Shown piece after piece: positions 26,674-35,667 of a DNA stretch of 64,000 bases (its first letter is position 1; every line of letters begins with the position of its first letter). Below the pieces are notes generated by a model, which saw nothing but the letters and a program-made list of their open reading frames with translations, did no database searches and was not told the DNA's origin. Where the stretch lies: NCBI RefSeq assembly GCF_030209435.1, contig NZ_JARVRX010000017.1, positions 186,001 through 250,000 on the forward strand, in the 5' to 3' direction. This DNA comes from Mycolicibacterium sp. lyk4-40-TYG-92 (GTDB taxonomy: Bacteria; Actinomycetota; Actinomycetes; Mycobacteriales; Mycobacteriaceae). The translations under genes were made by a program, and so were the position numbers.

Positions 26674-27975
26674 GTGACGCGACGCGCGCTCGAGTTCGGC
26701 AGTGCGGTGCTGCTCACCGGTCTGCTCGCCGGGGTCGCCGGGGCGGCAACGGTCTCGCTGCTGCATGCCGTCGAACACCTCGCCTACCACTATTCGTACG
26801 GGCTCCTCCTCGACGGCATCGGCGCCAGTTCGCCGGTGCGGCGCGCGCTGGCGCCGGCGATCGGCGGGGCGCTGGCGGGACTCGGCTGGTGGATCCTGCG
26901 CCGCCGCAACGGGACTCCGTCACTGTCGGCGACCATCGCCGGCAAGAAGCCGATGCAGCATCTGCCGATGGCGGCCGACGCCGCGCTGCAGGCGCTGGCC
27001 GTCGGTACCGGTGCATCGCTCGGCCGGGAGACGGCGCCGCGCCAATTGGCCGCGGTGCTCAGCAGTTACGGGACGACGTGGCTCGGGCGGCTCACGTCGT
27101 CGACGCTCGGGACGCTGACGGCCCGCGACCGCGAGATTCTGCTGTCCTGCGCCGCGGGCGCCGGCCTGGGCGCGGTGTACAGCGTCCCGCTGGGCGGGGC
27201 CTTCTTCGCCGCGCGCGTCATGATGGGCACCTGGCATCCCAAGGTCGTCGGCACGGCGCTCATCACGTCGAGCCTGGCGGTCGCGGTGTCGCATCCGGTC
27301 ACCCATTTCGAGCGTGACCTGATCTGGCCGGATCCGGCACTGTCGTACCAATTCACCATGCTGGCGTTGGCCATCGCACCGCTCTCGGTGGTGATCGGCC
27401 TGATCTTCAACAAGCTGATGGCCGTCGCGGGTCCCAAGCCGCAGCTGACCTCCTGGGTGCTCATCCCGGGCGTCGCGCTGGCCGGGCTGGTGACCGGCAT
27501 CTGCTCGATCTACCGGCCCGAGTTGCCGGGCAATGGCCGCAGCGTGCTGATCGTCAGCGTCGACGCGCAACTGAGTCTCGCCGCCGCAGCGGTTCTCCTG
27601 GTCCTCAAACCACTGCTCACCGCGCTGTATCTGCGGGTCGGCGCGGTCGGCGGACTGATCACCCCGGCGCTGGCCACCGGCGCGGCCGCGGGCACCGTCG
27701 CGACGTTCACCCTCAACCGCCTGGCCGATACGAACCTGCACGTACCCGCCGTGGCCCTGACGTGTGCGGCAGGCGTCCTCGCGATCACCCAGCGGGCGCC
27801 GGCCTTCGCGGCGCTGTTCGTCTGGGAACTGGCGCATCCGCCAATCTGGCTGCTGCTGGTTTTCGCGGTGGCCGCCTACGCGTCGCACGGCATCCGGCTG
27901 TTGCGGGAACAGTCAGCTACCCGCGCGAAAGCTCCTGAGCCACAGCCGACTCGCCCACAGCTCAGGGAACCTTGA
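26674..27975 (+). CDS. CLC-family chloride channel / transporter
   Basis: 433 residues with about ten hydrophobic helices. CLC signature regions are present in variant form: GASLGRETAP where canonical proteins have GREGP, then SVPLGGAFFA, and GGLITPALATGAAAG for the GGFxxP pore segment. The family moves chloride or other anions, often in exchange for protons. The GTG at 26674 follows TACATT (26662-26667) by 6 nt, so it is probably leaderless. Its 3' end overlaps convergent lpqW by 14 bp. Ion selectivity is uncertain because of the changed motif. Confidence 0.85.
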   Translation: MTRRALEFGSAVLLTGLLAGVAGAATVSLLHAVEHLAYHYSYGLLLDGIGASSPVRRALAPAIGGALAGLGWWILRRRNGTPSLSATIAGKKPMQHLPMAADAALQALAVGTGASLGRETAPRQLAAVLSSYGTTWLGRLTSSTLGTLTARDREILLSCAAGAGLGAVYSVPLGGAFFAARVMMGTWHPKVVGTALITSSLAVAVSHPVTHFERDLIWPDPALSYQFTMLALAIAPLSVVIGLIFNKLMAVAGPKPQLTSWVLIPGVALAGLVTGICSIYRPELPGNGRSVLIVSVDAQLSLAAAAVLLVLKPLLTALYLRVGAVGGLITPALATGAAAGTVATFTLNRLADTNLHVPAVALTCAAGVLAITQRAPAFAALFVWELAHPPIWLLLVFAVAAYASHGIRLLREQSATRAKAPEPQPTRPQLREP

Positions 27976-29827
27976 CCCACTTACCGGCGTCGCCCACGAT
28001 CCCGACCGGGACGGCGCCGGTGAGGCTGACGTTCTGCACCGTCGGCCCGGCGGCGACGATGGTGGTGTCCTGCAGTATCGGCAGCACCGTCTCCATCGCC
28101 CAGAGCTTGGGCTCCAGCTCGTTGAGCACGTCGGAGATCTTCTCGGTGCCGGCCAGCGCCGCGTCGATCCTGGGCTGAATCGCGTGGTCGCAGATGCCGG
28201 TCAAGTTACTGGGCGCCTGCACCAACTGATCGCCGCCGAGCGGCTTGGGCAGCGGGATGGTCGGCGCCGTGGACGTCACCGACGGCGTCGATGGCTGGGG
28301 CACAGCGGTTTTCGACGTCGACGTCGGCTGCCCTGTGGGCGCCGGGGGCGTGGCGGTGGAGACCGCCGTCGCGTCCAATCCCGGGCAGCCGTAGCGCGAT
28401 GCCAGCACCGTCGCCAGATCGCCGCCGGCATGACGCCAGCCGACGATCGCGTCGACCCGGTCCAGACCCTCGGCGTACAGGGCGACGGGATCCATGGCCA
28501 GCACGGTGGCCTCGATGCCGACGCTGCGCAGTTGGTCGGCGGCCGTGTTCGCGACCGCGACCGCCGTCGGATCGTTGGCGGCGACACCGATGGCCAGTCC
28601 GAGCGGCTTACCGTCTTTGACCAGCCGATCGTGGCCCGGCGGCGGTGGCGTGCCGGGAGGCGACGGCGGCGCGACGGCAGGCTCGATGTTGTACCCGGCG
28701 CGCACCAACAGATCCAGCGCGGCGTTGCGGTCCAGTGCCGGCGGCGCCGTCGGTACGTAGCCGGGGTCCGACGGCGTCCGAATCTGAGCCTGGGCCAGCG
28801 TCACGGTGTTGTCGCTGCCCGCGCCGACGGCCGCCAGCAGGCCGACATCGAGGAGACCCAGCAGGGCCTTGCGGACCTGGACATCGGTCAGTCCAGGCCG
28901 CTGCGCGCGCAGCGTCAGCTGCATGACCCTCGGGGTGACGATCCGCGCCGTCCGCACGCCCGGAATGGCCGCGAGTTGCGCGAACGTCGCCTGCCCGCCG
29001 TGCACCTGGGCCACCTGTGTGTCGCGGTTGCGGATCGAATCCGCAAGGGCGGCAGGCGATCCGCCGCGCCGGAACAGCACCTGGTCGGGCACCGAGGGCA
29101 CGCTCCAGTAGCGGTCGTTGCGCGCCAGCAGGATTTCGTCGCGCTGCGGGTCGATGCTCTCGACGCGGAACTGACCGCCGGTCACCGGCATGGCCCGCGC
29201 CAGTCCGGCGCCGAACCCGCCCGGCACGTCCTTGACGATGTGCGCGGGCAGGATGTTGTTGAACAGTTCCCGCCAGGCCGGGTACGGCCGGGCGAAGGTG
29301 ACGACGGCCGTCTTGCCGCCGTCGACCGACTGGACACCGGTCACCAGGTCGTAGCCGGCCGGGTCGACGACGCCGGGCTGACTGACCATCTGACGCCACT
29401 GGTACCAGTAGTCGTCGGCGGCGATGGGCGCGTTGTCGGTCCACTGCGCCTCGGGACGGATCTTGTACGTGACCGTGAACGGACTCTGGTTGGTCACTTC
29501 GGCCGACAACAGCAGCGACGGGTCGAGTTCCCAGCGCGACCCCGACGGCGACGCCGGATCGGCAATGGGCCGGAACGAGCTCGGCAGGACCAGCGCCGAG
29601 ACCGCCGCGTTGACGGGCGACTGGTCAGACTGCAGATGCGGGTTGAACCCGGGGCCGATCCAGTCGATGGCCATGATGATCTGGCTCATCTTCGGCGGCG
29701 GTGGGACGACGGTCTTGGTCGTCTCGGTGCTGCGCGGCGCCGGGGGCGGGCTGACGGTGCAGCCCGCGAGTGCCAGGACCGACACCAGTGCGCCGGTCGT
29801 CATCAGCTGGCGGCGGGCGGTCGGCAC
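27962..29827 (-). CDS. lpqW: Lipoprotein LpqW (periplasmic binding-protein fold)
   Basis: 621 residues from the GTG at 29827 (an ATG at 29866 adds 13). The lipobox LALAGC near residue 19-24 anchors it to the membrane. It has the solute-binding family 5 fold (DWIGPGFNPHL, YKIRPEAQWTDNAPI, GGQFRVESIDP) and ends TGAVPVGIVGDAGKWVK. From literature on the mycobacterial family, LpqW regulates the branch between phosphatidylinositol mannoside and lipoarabinomannan synthesis rather than importing peptides. A Pro/Thr-rich linker is inserted around residue 510. Lies near pimE, another gene of that pathway. Confidence 0.92.
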   Translation of the reverse strand: MPTARRQLMTTGALVSVLALAGCTVSPPPAPRSTETTKTVVPPPPKMSQIIMAIDWIGPGFNPHLQSDQSPVNAAVSALVLPSSFRPIADPASPSGSRWELDPSLLLSAEVTNQSPFTVTYKIRPEAQWTDNAPIAADDYWYQWRQMVSQPGVVDPAGYDLVTGVQSVDGGKTAVVTFARPYPAWRELFNNILPAHIVKDVPGGFGAGLARAMPVTGGQFRVESIDPQRDEILLARNDRYWSVPSVPDQVLFRRGGSPAALADSIRNRDTQVAQVHGGQATFAQLAAIPGVRTARIVTPRVMQLTLRAQRPGLTDVQVRKALLGLLDVGLLAAVGAGSDNTVTLAQAQIRTPSDPGYVPTAPPALDRNAALDLLVRAGYNIEPAVAPPSPPGTPPPPGHDRLVKDGKPLGLAIGVAANDPTAVAVANTAADQLRSVGIEATVLAMDPVALYAEGLDRVDAIVGWRHAGGDLATVLASRYGCPGLDATAVSTATPPAPTGQPTSTSKTAVPQPSTPSVTSTAPTIPLPKPLGGDQLVQAPSNLTGICDHAIQPRIDAALAGTEKISDVLNELEPKLWAMETVLPILQDTTIVAAGPTVQNVSLTGAVPVGIVGDAGKWVKVP

Positions 29828-29930
29828 GCCGTTCAGGGTATCGGCAGGGTGACGCCGAACCACCATCCGAGGGCCCCGCGGCAAATCCCCGTCGCTCCGC
29901 TCGCCACAGATGTGGTCCACAATCTCCGGT

Positions 29931-30800
29931 ATGGGCCTGCTGCCGAAGCCGTACACCCCGCTGTCCGATGCCGACGTCGCCGACGCGCTGAGCCGCGCCG
30001 TCGCCGTCATCAACCCATTGCTCAATGTGCTGTCCCAAGCCGATCCGATCGGGCTGCGCAGGCGCACCCACCGGCTGTTGCGCCCGCCGCGCGGGCTGGG
30101 CGACCTGGTCCGCCGGCTGCGGGTCGGGCACCGCCGCGCCGAGGCCGGCCGCAGCCCGAGCACCGCCGACCGCGCGCTGAACGCGGGCGCCCACCTGATG
30201 AACGCCGCCGACCTGCCCGGCACCGCCGCCTGGGAGCGGCTGAGCCGCGACGAACGCATCCACTGGTGGGTGCACCGCGTCGGCGCGCTGAACACATTGC
30301 TGGTGGCCACGCCGGGCGCGTTCGGCGTGCTGGCCCGGGTGCTGCCGGTGAGCGAGTTGGCCGGGTTCGTCAACCACGCCATCGTGTTGTGCGCGGTGGC
30401 CCGCGAGTACGGCGTCACCGATCAGCGCGAGCAGGTCCGCCTGCTCGCCGCGGTGTTGTGCCGACGGCAGCTGCCCGCGGACTACCTCGACAACTTGAGC
30501 GTGCCGTCCGCCGATTCCGAAACGCTGCCCGAAACCCCGCCGGACGGCTGGAAGCCCCTGGAGGCCGTCACGTCGTCGCTGCCGGTCGTCGTCGTCAAGA
30601 GCATCTGGCAGCTGGCCGGCATCCTGCGCGCGACGTTCGAGGAGATCGCCAAGCGGCCGCAGCCGAACAAGTGGTGGCAGCGCTTGAGCGCGCTGCCGTG
30701 GGTCGGCGCGGTGTCGACGTACTTCGGTGAGCGCGGTGCGCTGATCAAGGCGGCCGACGAGGGTGTCGCCTGGCTGGACCAAAACCAGAAGGCCGGCTAG
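29931..30800 (+). CDS. Conserved hypothetical protein
   Basis: 289 residues, ATG at 29931 (MGLLPKPYTPLSDADVADAL). Mostly helical and soluble in appearance, with a central segment (VGALNTLLVATPGAFGVLARVL, then GFVNHAIVLCAVAREYGV) that is only moderately hydrophobic and a helix LPVVVVKSIWQLAGIL. No catalytic motif recognised. It is divergent from lpqW and converges on typA. Possibly a membrane-associated actinobacterial family protein; function unknown. Confidence 0.75.
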   Translation: MGLLPKPYTPLSDADVADALSRAVAVINPLLNVLSQADPIGLRRRTHRLLRPPRGLGDLVRRLRVGHRRAEAGRSPSTADRALNAGAHLMNAADLPGTAAWERLSRDERIHWWVHRVGALNTLLVATPGAFGVLARVLPVSELAGFVNHAIVLCAVAREYGVTDQREQVRLLAAVLCRRQLPADYLDNLSVPSADSETLPETPPDGWKPLEAVTSSLPVVVVKSIWQLAGILRATFEEIAKRPQPNKWWQRLSALPWVGAVSTYFGERGALIKAADEGVAWLDQNQKAG

Positions 30801-30835
30801 CACACGTCGCGAAAATGCGTGCGGTAACCGGCCTT
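30789..30835. terminator. Weak hairpin between convergent genes
   Basis: AAGGCCGG (30789-30796) and CCGGCCTT (30828-30835) are inverted and enclose a smaller imperfect pairing. It lies between the end of the hypothetical gene and the typA stop. No long T-run follows, so this is tentative. Confidence 0.3.
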
Positions 30836-30850
30836 TCGGTGTGGTGAGAG

Positions 30851-32758
30851 TTAGTTGCGGGCCTTCTCGCGGGCCTTGGCGCGGGCACGCAGGCTGGCGG
30901 TCAGCTCGACCTTGCGCACGCGCACGACCTCGGGGGTCACCTCGACGCACTCGTCCTCGGCGCAGAACTCCATGGCCTGTTCCAGGCCGAGCTCCAGCGG
31001 CCGCGCCAGCGTCTCCATCACGTCCGCGGTCGAGCTGCGCATGTTCGTCAGCTTCTTCTCACGGGTGATGTTGATGTCGAGGTCCTCGGCGCGCGGGTTG
31101 ATGCCCACGACCTGGCCTTCATAGGTGTCCTGGCCCGGCTCGACGAAGAACTGGCCGCGATCGGACAGCTGGATCATCGCGAACGGGGTGATGGTGCCGG
31201 TCCGGTCGCTGACCAGCGAGCCGGTGTGCCGGGCGCGGATCTCGCCGGCCCAGGGGCGGTAGCCCTCGAACACGGCGTTGGCGATACCGGTGCCGCGGGT
31301 CAGCGTCAGGAAGTCGGTGCGGAAGCCGATCAGGCCACGGCTGGGCACGATGAAGTCCATCCGGACCCACCCGGCGGCATGGTTGGTCATCTGCTCCATG
31401 CGGCCCTTGCGGGCGGCCATCAGCTGGGTGATGGCGCCGAGGAACTCCTCGGGACAGTCGATGGTCAGCTCTTCGAAGGGCTCGTGCAGCTTGCCGTCGA
31501 TCTGCCGGGTGACCACCTGCGGCTTGCCGACGGTCATCTCGAAGCCTTCGCGACGCATCTGCTCGACCAGCACGGCCAGCGCCAGCTCACCACGGCCCTG
31601 GACCTCCCAGGCATCCGGGCGGCCGATGTCGACGACGCGGATCGACACGTTACCGACGAGCTCGGAATCCAAGCGGGACTTGACCATTCGGGCCGTCAGC
31701 TTGTGGCCGGACACCTTGCCCGCCAGCGGCGAGCTGTTGGTGCCGATGGTCACCGAGATGGCGGGCTCGTCGACGGTGATGCGCGGCAGGGCGTGCGCAT
31801 GCTCGGGGTCGGCGAGGGTGTCGCCGATCATGATCTCCGGCATACCCGCGACGGCGACGATGTCGCCGGCGACGGCCTCGGTGGTCGGGGTGCGCTCGAC
31901 GCCGACGGTGACCAGCAGTTCGGTGATCTTGCCGGAGGTGATGACGGGTGCGCCGTCGACCTCACGCATCCAGGCCACCTGCTGGCCCTTCTTGAGCTTG
32001 CCCTTGTAGATCCGGACCAGCGCCAGACGACCGAGGAAGGCCGACGCGTCGAGGTTGGTGACGAGCGCCTGCAGCGGCGCGTCCGGGTCACCCTTGGGCG
32101 CCGGGATGTGCTCGAGCAGCACGTCGAACAGCGGGTCCAGGTTCTCGCTGTCGGGCACCTCACCGTTGGCGGGCTGGACGGTCGAAGCGACGCCGGCACG
32201 ACCCGAGGCGTACAGGGTCGGCAGGTCGAGCGCCTTCTCGGCGGCAGCCTGGGCTTCCTCGTCCAAGTCAGAAGCGACGTCGAGCAGCAGGTCGTGGCTC
32301 TCCTCGACGACCTCGGCGATGCGGGCGTCGGGCCGGTCGGTCTTGTTCACCACGAGGATGACGGGCAGGTGCGCAGCCAGGGCCTTGCGCAGCACGAAGC
32401 GGGTCTGCGGCAGCGGGCCCTCGGAGGCATCGACCAGCAGCACGACGCCGTCGACCATCGACAGACCGCGCTCGACCTCGCCACCGAAGTCGGCGTGGCC
32501 CGGGGTGTCGATCACGTTGATGACGGTCACGGAGCCATCGGCGTTGTGCCGGTGCACCGCGGTGTTCTTGGCCAGGATCGTGATGCCCTTTTCCTTCTCA
32601 AGGTCACCCGAGTCCATGATGCGTTCGGTCGAGTCGTCGCCCCGGTGGGTCAACGCTCCAGACTGCCGCAGCATGGCATCGACGAGGGTCGTCTTGCCGT
32701 GGTCGACGTGTGCGACGATGGCGACATTTCTGAATCCGGCGCTGGCCTGCTCACTCAC
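30851..32758 (-). CDS. typA: Ribosome-associated translational GTPase TypA/BipA
   Basis: 635 residues. GTPase G1 AHVDHGKTT (near residue 17), G3 DTPGHADFGGEV, G4 NKTDRPDAR; then EF-G-like domains II, III and V and the BipA-specific C-terminal domain (LTRGTGIANAVFEGY; GQDTYEGQVVGINPR). It acts on the ribosome in assembly or stress translation. I took the GTG at 32758 (VSEQASAGFRNVAIV); a TTG two codons further up is also in frame. GACAAT lies 7 nt before the GTG, a possible but imperfect leaderless -10. Confidence 0.96.
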   Translation of the reverse strand: MSEQASAGFRNVAIVAHVDHGKTTLVDAMLRQSGALTHRGDDSTERIMDSGDLEKEKGITILAKNTAVHRHNADGSVTVINVIDTPGHADFGGEVERGLSMVDGVVLLVDASEGPLPQTRFVLRKALAAHLPVILVVNKTDRPDARIAEVVEESHDLLLDVASDLDEEAQAAAEKALDLPTLYASGRAGVASTVQPANGEVPDSENLDPLFDVLLEHIPAPKGDPDAPLQALVTNLDASAFLGRLALVRIYKGKLKKGQQVAWMREVDGAPVITSGKITELLVTVGVERTPTTEAVAGDIVAVAGMPEIMIGDTLADPEHAHALPRITVDEPAISVTIGTNSSPLAGKVSGHKLTARMVKSRLDSELVGNVSIRVVDIGRPDAWEVQGRGELALAVLVEQMRREGFEMTVGKPQVVTRQIDGKLHEPFEELTIDCPEEFLGAITQLMAARKGRMEQMTNHAAGWVRMDFIVPSRGLIGFRTDFLTLTRGTGIANAVFEGYRPWAGEIRARHTGSLVSDRTGTITPFAMIQLSDRGQFFVEPGQDTYEGQVVGINPRAEDLDINITREKKLTNMRSSTADVMETLARPLELGLEQAMEFCAEDECVEVTPEVVRVRKVELTASLRARAKAREKARN

Positions 32759-32826
32759 GCCCAAGATTGTCGCAGCGAGGGGGTCGGTTTGCGAAACTGC
32801 GGACGCCCTGGCAAAACTGCTAACCG

Positions 32827-32994
32827 ATGAAGGCCAGCAAGCTCGCCGGGGCTAAACCGAAGAAGAAGTGCTGCCGCAGCAAGCCCCGGTGCAAGCGGTG
32901 TCCGCTGGTTCTGCACAAGGTGCAGAAGGCGGCGCACCACGGGGTCCACGGCAAGGATCTCGAGAAGGTTTTCAAGCGCGCCCGCAAGGCTTGA
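32827..32994 (+). CDS. 55-residue basic Cys-rich micro-protein
   Basis: It begins MKASKLAGAKPKKKCCRSKP and ends LEKVFKRARKA. Four cysteines in the pattern CC-x5-C-x2-C lie within about 11 residues and could bind a metal. The chain is very Lys/Arg-rich (predicted strongly basic), suggesting nucleic-acid or ribosome contact (inference). It is divergent from typA, 68 bp away. Codon use is typical of the genome (GC-rich third positions), and the stop is clean. No ribosome site is visible. Confidence 0.7.
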   Translation: MKASKLAGAKPKKKCCRSKPRCKRCPLVLHKVQKAAHHGVHGKDLEKVFKRARKA

Positions 32995-33087
32995 TGTAGA
33001 GCTATTGACCTGCCTCTTTACTGGTTTCACGAGTACCGTGGAAGCGTCTCGTCAGTTCCAGGGAACCAGCGCGGGGAGGTCGTCATC

Positions 33088-33360
33088 ATGACCATCTACG
33101 AAGTGTTGACCGGCGTTGTGGGGTTCGTCCTGGCGCTCGGCGCCACGGCCGCGATATTCGCCGGATTGGCCAATTGGGCAGGCGGCTTCTTCGTGGTGAG
33201 GTGTGCTGCGTGTCACCATTTGGCGTTCTCCACGGTCAACAAGCCGAAGACCGATTGCCCGCATTGCAAGTACCCCGCGCTGCTGCACCCGCTCTACACC
33301 GCGCAGCACGGCACGGCGATGGCGTCTTCGCGCGTTGTCGGCGACAAGCTGCGCTACTGA
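33088..33360 (+). CDS. Small membrane protein with CxxC pairs
   Basis: 90 residues; GGGGAGGT ribosome site before the ATG. One hydrophobic helix (GVVGFVLALGATAAIFAGLA, residues 9-28) is followed by a zinc-ribbon-like part with CAAC and CPHC about 20 residues apart. Probably anchored with the ribbon in the cytoplasm. Function unknown. The stop overlaps the convergent mutT2 stop by 7 bp. Confidence 0.75.
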   Translation: MTIYEVLTGVVGFVLALGATAAIFAGLANWAGGFFVVRCAACHHLAFSTVNKPKTDCPHCKYPALLHPLYTAQHGTAMASSRVVGDKLRY

Positions 33361-33743
33361 GTCGGGCTCTTGGTCAGCGTGGCCTTCAGCTCTGAGAGCC
33401 ACGCGCGGTCCGCGGGCACCCAGGGCAGGTCGTCGAGTTCGGCCGCGCCCACCCAGCGCACGGCGTGGTGATCGTGGGCGTGGGGCGCGTCGTCGGTCGA
33501 CACCCGATACGCCCGCAACGTGACGGTGTCGGACAACGGCACGTCCTCGCCCACTTTTTCCCCGACGGTCACCAGGACGCCGAGTTCTTCATGGAGTTCG
33601 CGGGCCAGCGCCTGCGCGTCGGTCTCCCCCGGCGCGACCTTCCCGCCGGGCAGCTCCCACAGGCCGGCAAGCTCCGGCGGCCGATTGCGCTGAGCAACGA
33701 GCAGCCTGGCGTCGGCGATCAGGGCTCCGGCGACGACGATCAC
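33354..33743 (-). CDS. mutT2: NUDIX pyrophosphatase MutT2
   Basis: 129 residues. The Nudix box GGKVAPGETDAQALARELHEELG is intact (residues about 33-55), with WELPGGK just before it. It closely resembles M. tuberculosis MutT2 (Rv1160), which hydrolyses oxidised or methylated pyrimidine nucleotides such as 5-methyl-dCTP or dCTP (literature). The GTG at 33743 has TAATCT exactly 7 nt upstream: leaderless. In M. tuberculosis it neighbours phhB; here a foreign gene lies between. Confidence 0.9.
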   Translation of the reverse strand: MIVVAGALIADARLLVAQRNRPPELAGLWELPGGKVAPGETDAQALARELHEELGVLVTVGEKVGEDVPLSDTVTLRAYRVSTDDAPHAHDHHAVRWVGAAELDDLPWVPADRAWLSELKATLTKSPTQ

Positions 33744-33815
33744 GTCGGTCAGATTACTTGTTCGCCGAGCGCCAGAACGTGCGCGATTCGTCCGTCTCAG
33801 GACTTTGGCACAGGA

Positions 33816-35528
33816 TCAATGGGGCAACAGATTGTCGACGTGACGCTGGTTGATCTCCACTTCGCCGGTGCAGAGATCGACAAGGTTTCCCGTCACCCGG
33901 TGCGGCATCATCAAGGATCGATCTTCCGCCTTCCCGGGTGTTCCGAGGTATTCCGGAGTCACGGTGTACGCGTAGCAGTGCGTTGGGTTCGTGGCCGCGA
34001 TCTCGGCGGCTTCGCCCTCGAACTCATGGAACATCCGTAGATTGGCGCCCTGATCCATCGTGACCAGGTTTCTCGGCTCTGAGCCGGATCCGCCGAGAGT
34101 GGCCGCCAGCAGATGTGCTCGTGCCTGGTTGACCACGCCGCCGGTCCAGCCAGGCGGACGGATCGACTGATCCGCCTCTGTGCCTTGGTCGGGCATGCCT
34201 TTCAGCAGGGCCTTGATGCCACGCGGTCGCTGGAAGTCGTCCAACGCCCCGTAATCGGCCGTGGTACCGAATCGGACGGCCTTGCACTGCGGACAGTCTT
34301 CTTTCTTCTTCGGCTCTGGCTCGGGGGCGGGTGCAGGCTGCGGTTGCGCACCGCCTTGCGGATCGGGCTGGAACTCACCGGGTCCGTACTCTTTCCCGCC
34401 GATCGTTACCGGACCCTTCAGCGTCTTGGGCTCCGGCAGCCCGCCCGGAGGAAGCGTGCCGCCGTACTCGTCCAGGTCGTGGTGTTCGTCAATGAGCTTG
34501 CAGACGAAATATGTCGCGCCGAGCATTGCGAGCGTGCCGATCGCGACCAGTCCGAGCGCCGCCAATGACACTCCCGCCTCTGCCGCGACGGCAGCGGTGG
34601 CTGCGGGGACTACGTCATTGGCCACCGTCACGGTCCCTCTGATCACCACCTGTTCCAGGACGATCTCGGGTACCGGCAGCGGGGTCGCGGGCTGACGCTG
34701 AACACGCGGCGCAACCGTCGGATTCGCGCCGGCTGATCGGGCGGCAGTAGCTGTTCGAGCCGGCGAAACGGCGTTCGGCGCAGCACCCTGCTGTACGACG
34801 TGGGTCAGCTCGTGTGCCAGCAGCCTTTGCCCGGTGGGAGTTGTTGGTCCGTAGCGCTGATCGGCGAACACGATGTCGTTCCCGACGGTGTACGCCAGCG
34901 AGTTCACCTCGCGCGCGGATGCCGCAGCTGCGGCATCTGTGTGTACGCGCACGGTGCTGAAGTCTCTGCCGAAACGCGGTTCGAAGAAGTCGCGGGCGGC
35001 GTGGTCGAGGGGTTGTCCAGGTGCGTCGAGAACGTCATACACCGTCGGCGGAGCATCGGCGTGCGACGGTGCCGGCAGCTCCGCCGGCGCCTTCTGAATT
35101 CGGCCGTTGCCCGCCTCTTCCTCTTCGCACTCAACGCATTTGCGCGAAATCTGCGGCGGCGCGAAACCGACCTGCAGGTTCGGGTCGGCCGTCCGCATGA
35201 CCTGTTCGGCGACCCGATCAGCTTCCTGCTCGAAGGTATCGCCGACGGGCCCGATGGCAAGCTTGGCCTGCAGCCGTGACGGCGCATCGAGGGTGCGCCG
35301 GACCGGCACGTCAGTACCGTGCTGAGTAGAAGACTTCCAGGTCGCGGGAATCCTCGAGGGAGGTATCCGCGGGCTTGCTGCTCGATCGGTGCGCGTTGGC
35401 CAGGGCGCCACGCTGGCGGATTCGTTGTGCTGCCCGACCGCGCCACTGCGAGCGGATGCGTGGTGGGCATCGGAGTGGGCAGCTTTGTCGGCGTTCCGGC
35501 TATGAACAGGGTGTACCGCAAGTGCCAT
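33816..35528 (-). CDS. DUF4157 (eCIS-cargo-like) protein with C-terminal DNA/RNA non-specific nuclease-type domain
   Basis: 570 residues, no signal peptide. A disordered His/Ser/Arg-rich N-terminus is followed by the DUF4157 leader (RLQAKLAIGP, EQEADRVAEQVM, residues about 85-112). The DUF4157 core ends in the zinc-protease-like motif AHELTHVVQQG (about 237-247). A hydrophobic segment (about 313-343) and Pro/Glu-rich linker follow. The C-terminal domain (about 405-570) has RPPGWTGGVVNQARAHLLAA then LGGSGSEPRNLVTM, typical of secreted non-specific nucleases in polymorphic toxins: the His of RAHLLA and Asn of RNLV would be catalytic. GC is lower than in its neighbours. No tail-sheath, baseplate or immunity gene is nearby. 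Confidence 0.8.
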   Translation of the reverse strand: MALAVHPVHSRNADKAAHSDAHHASARSGAVGQHNESASVAPWPTRTDRAASPRIPPSRIPATWKSSTQHGTDVPVRRTLDAPSRLQAKLAIGPVGDTFEQEADRVAEQVMRTADPNLQVGFAPPQISRKCVECEEEEAGNGRIQKAPAELPAPSHADAPPTVYDVLDAPGQPLDHAARDFFEPRFGRDFSTVRVHTDAAAAASAREVNSLAYTVGNDIVFADQRYGPTTPTGQRLLAHELTHVVQQGAAPNAVSPARTATAARSAGANPTVAPRVQRQPATPLPVPEIVLEQVVIRGTVTVANDVVPAATAAVAAEAGVSLAALGLVAIGTLAMLGATYFVCKLIDEHHDLDEYGGTLPPGGLPEPKTLKGPVTIGGKEYGPGEFQPDPQGGAQPQPAPAPEPEPKKKEDCPQCKAVRFGTTADYGALDDFQRPRGIKALLKGMPDQGTEADQSIRPPGWTGGVVNQARAHLLAATLGGSGSEPRNLVTMDQGANLRMFHEFEGEAAEIAATNPTHCYAYTVTPEYLGTPGKAEDRSLMMPHRVTGNLVDLCTGEVEINQRHVDNLLPH

Positions 35529-35620
35529 CGGGGTTCGCCTCCCGCCCGTCTCCCGACTGGGTCAAGGTGGATGTTGCCCGCGCACCGTCACGTCGGCGTC
35601 AAACGCCAGCACCGCCACGC

Positions 35621-35667
35621 ATGGGGGTTACGCGGAAATTCGGCACGAATTCCTCGTAATCCCCCAC
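35621..35667. repeat. Inverted-repeat element, copy 1
   Basis: Left arm GGGGGTTACGCGGAA (35623-35637) pairs with right arm TTCCTCGTAATCCCCC (35650-35665) around a 12-nt loop. Right-arm sequence TTCCTCGTAATCCCCCAC is repeated exactly at 43332-43349, where it also pairs with an upstream left arm. It lies just upstream of phhB. Confidence 0.7.

Noticed and set aside
27764..30730. A 988-codon open frame on the plus strand
   Set aside because: Antisense to lpqW and overlapping two real genes in other frames; low-complexity Arg-rich translation with no recognisable domain.
31226..32830. A 534-codon open frame on the plus strand
   Set aside because: Antisense to typA, which is unmistakable.
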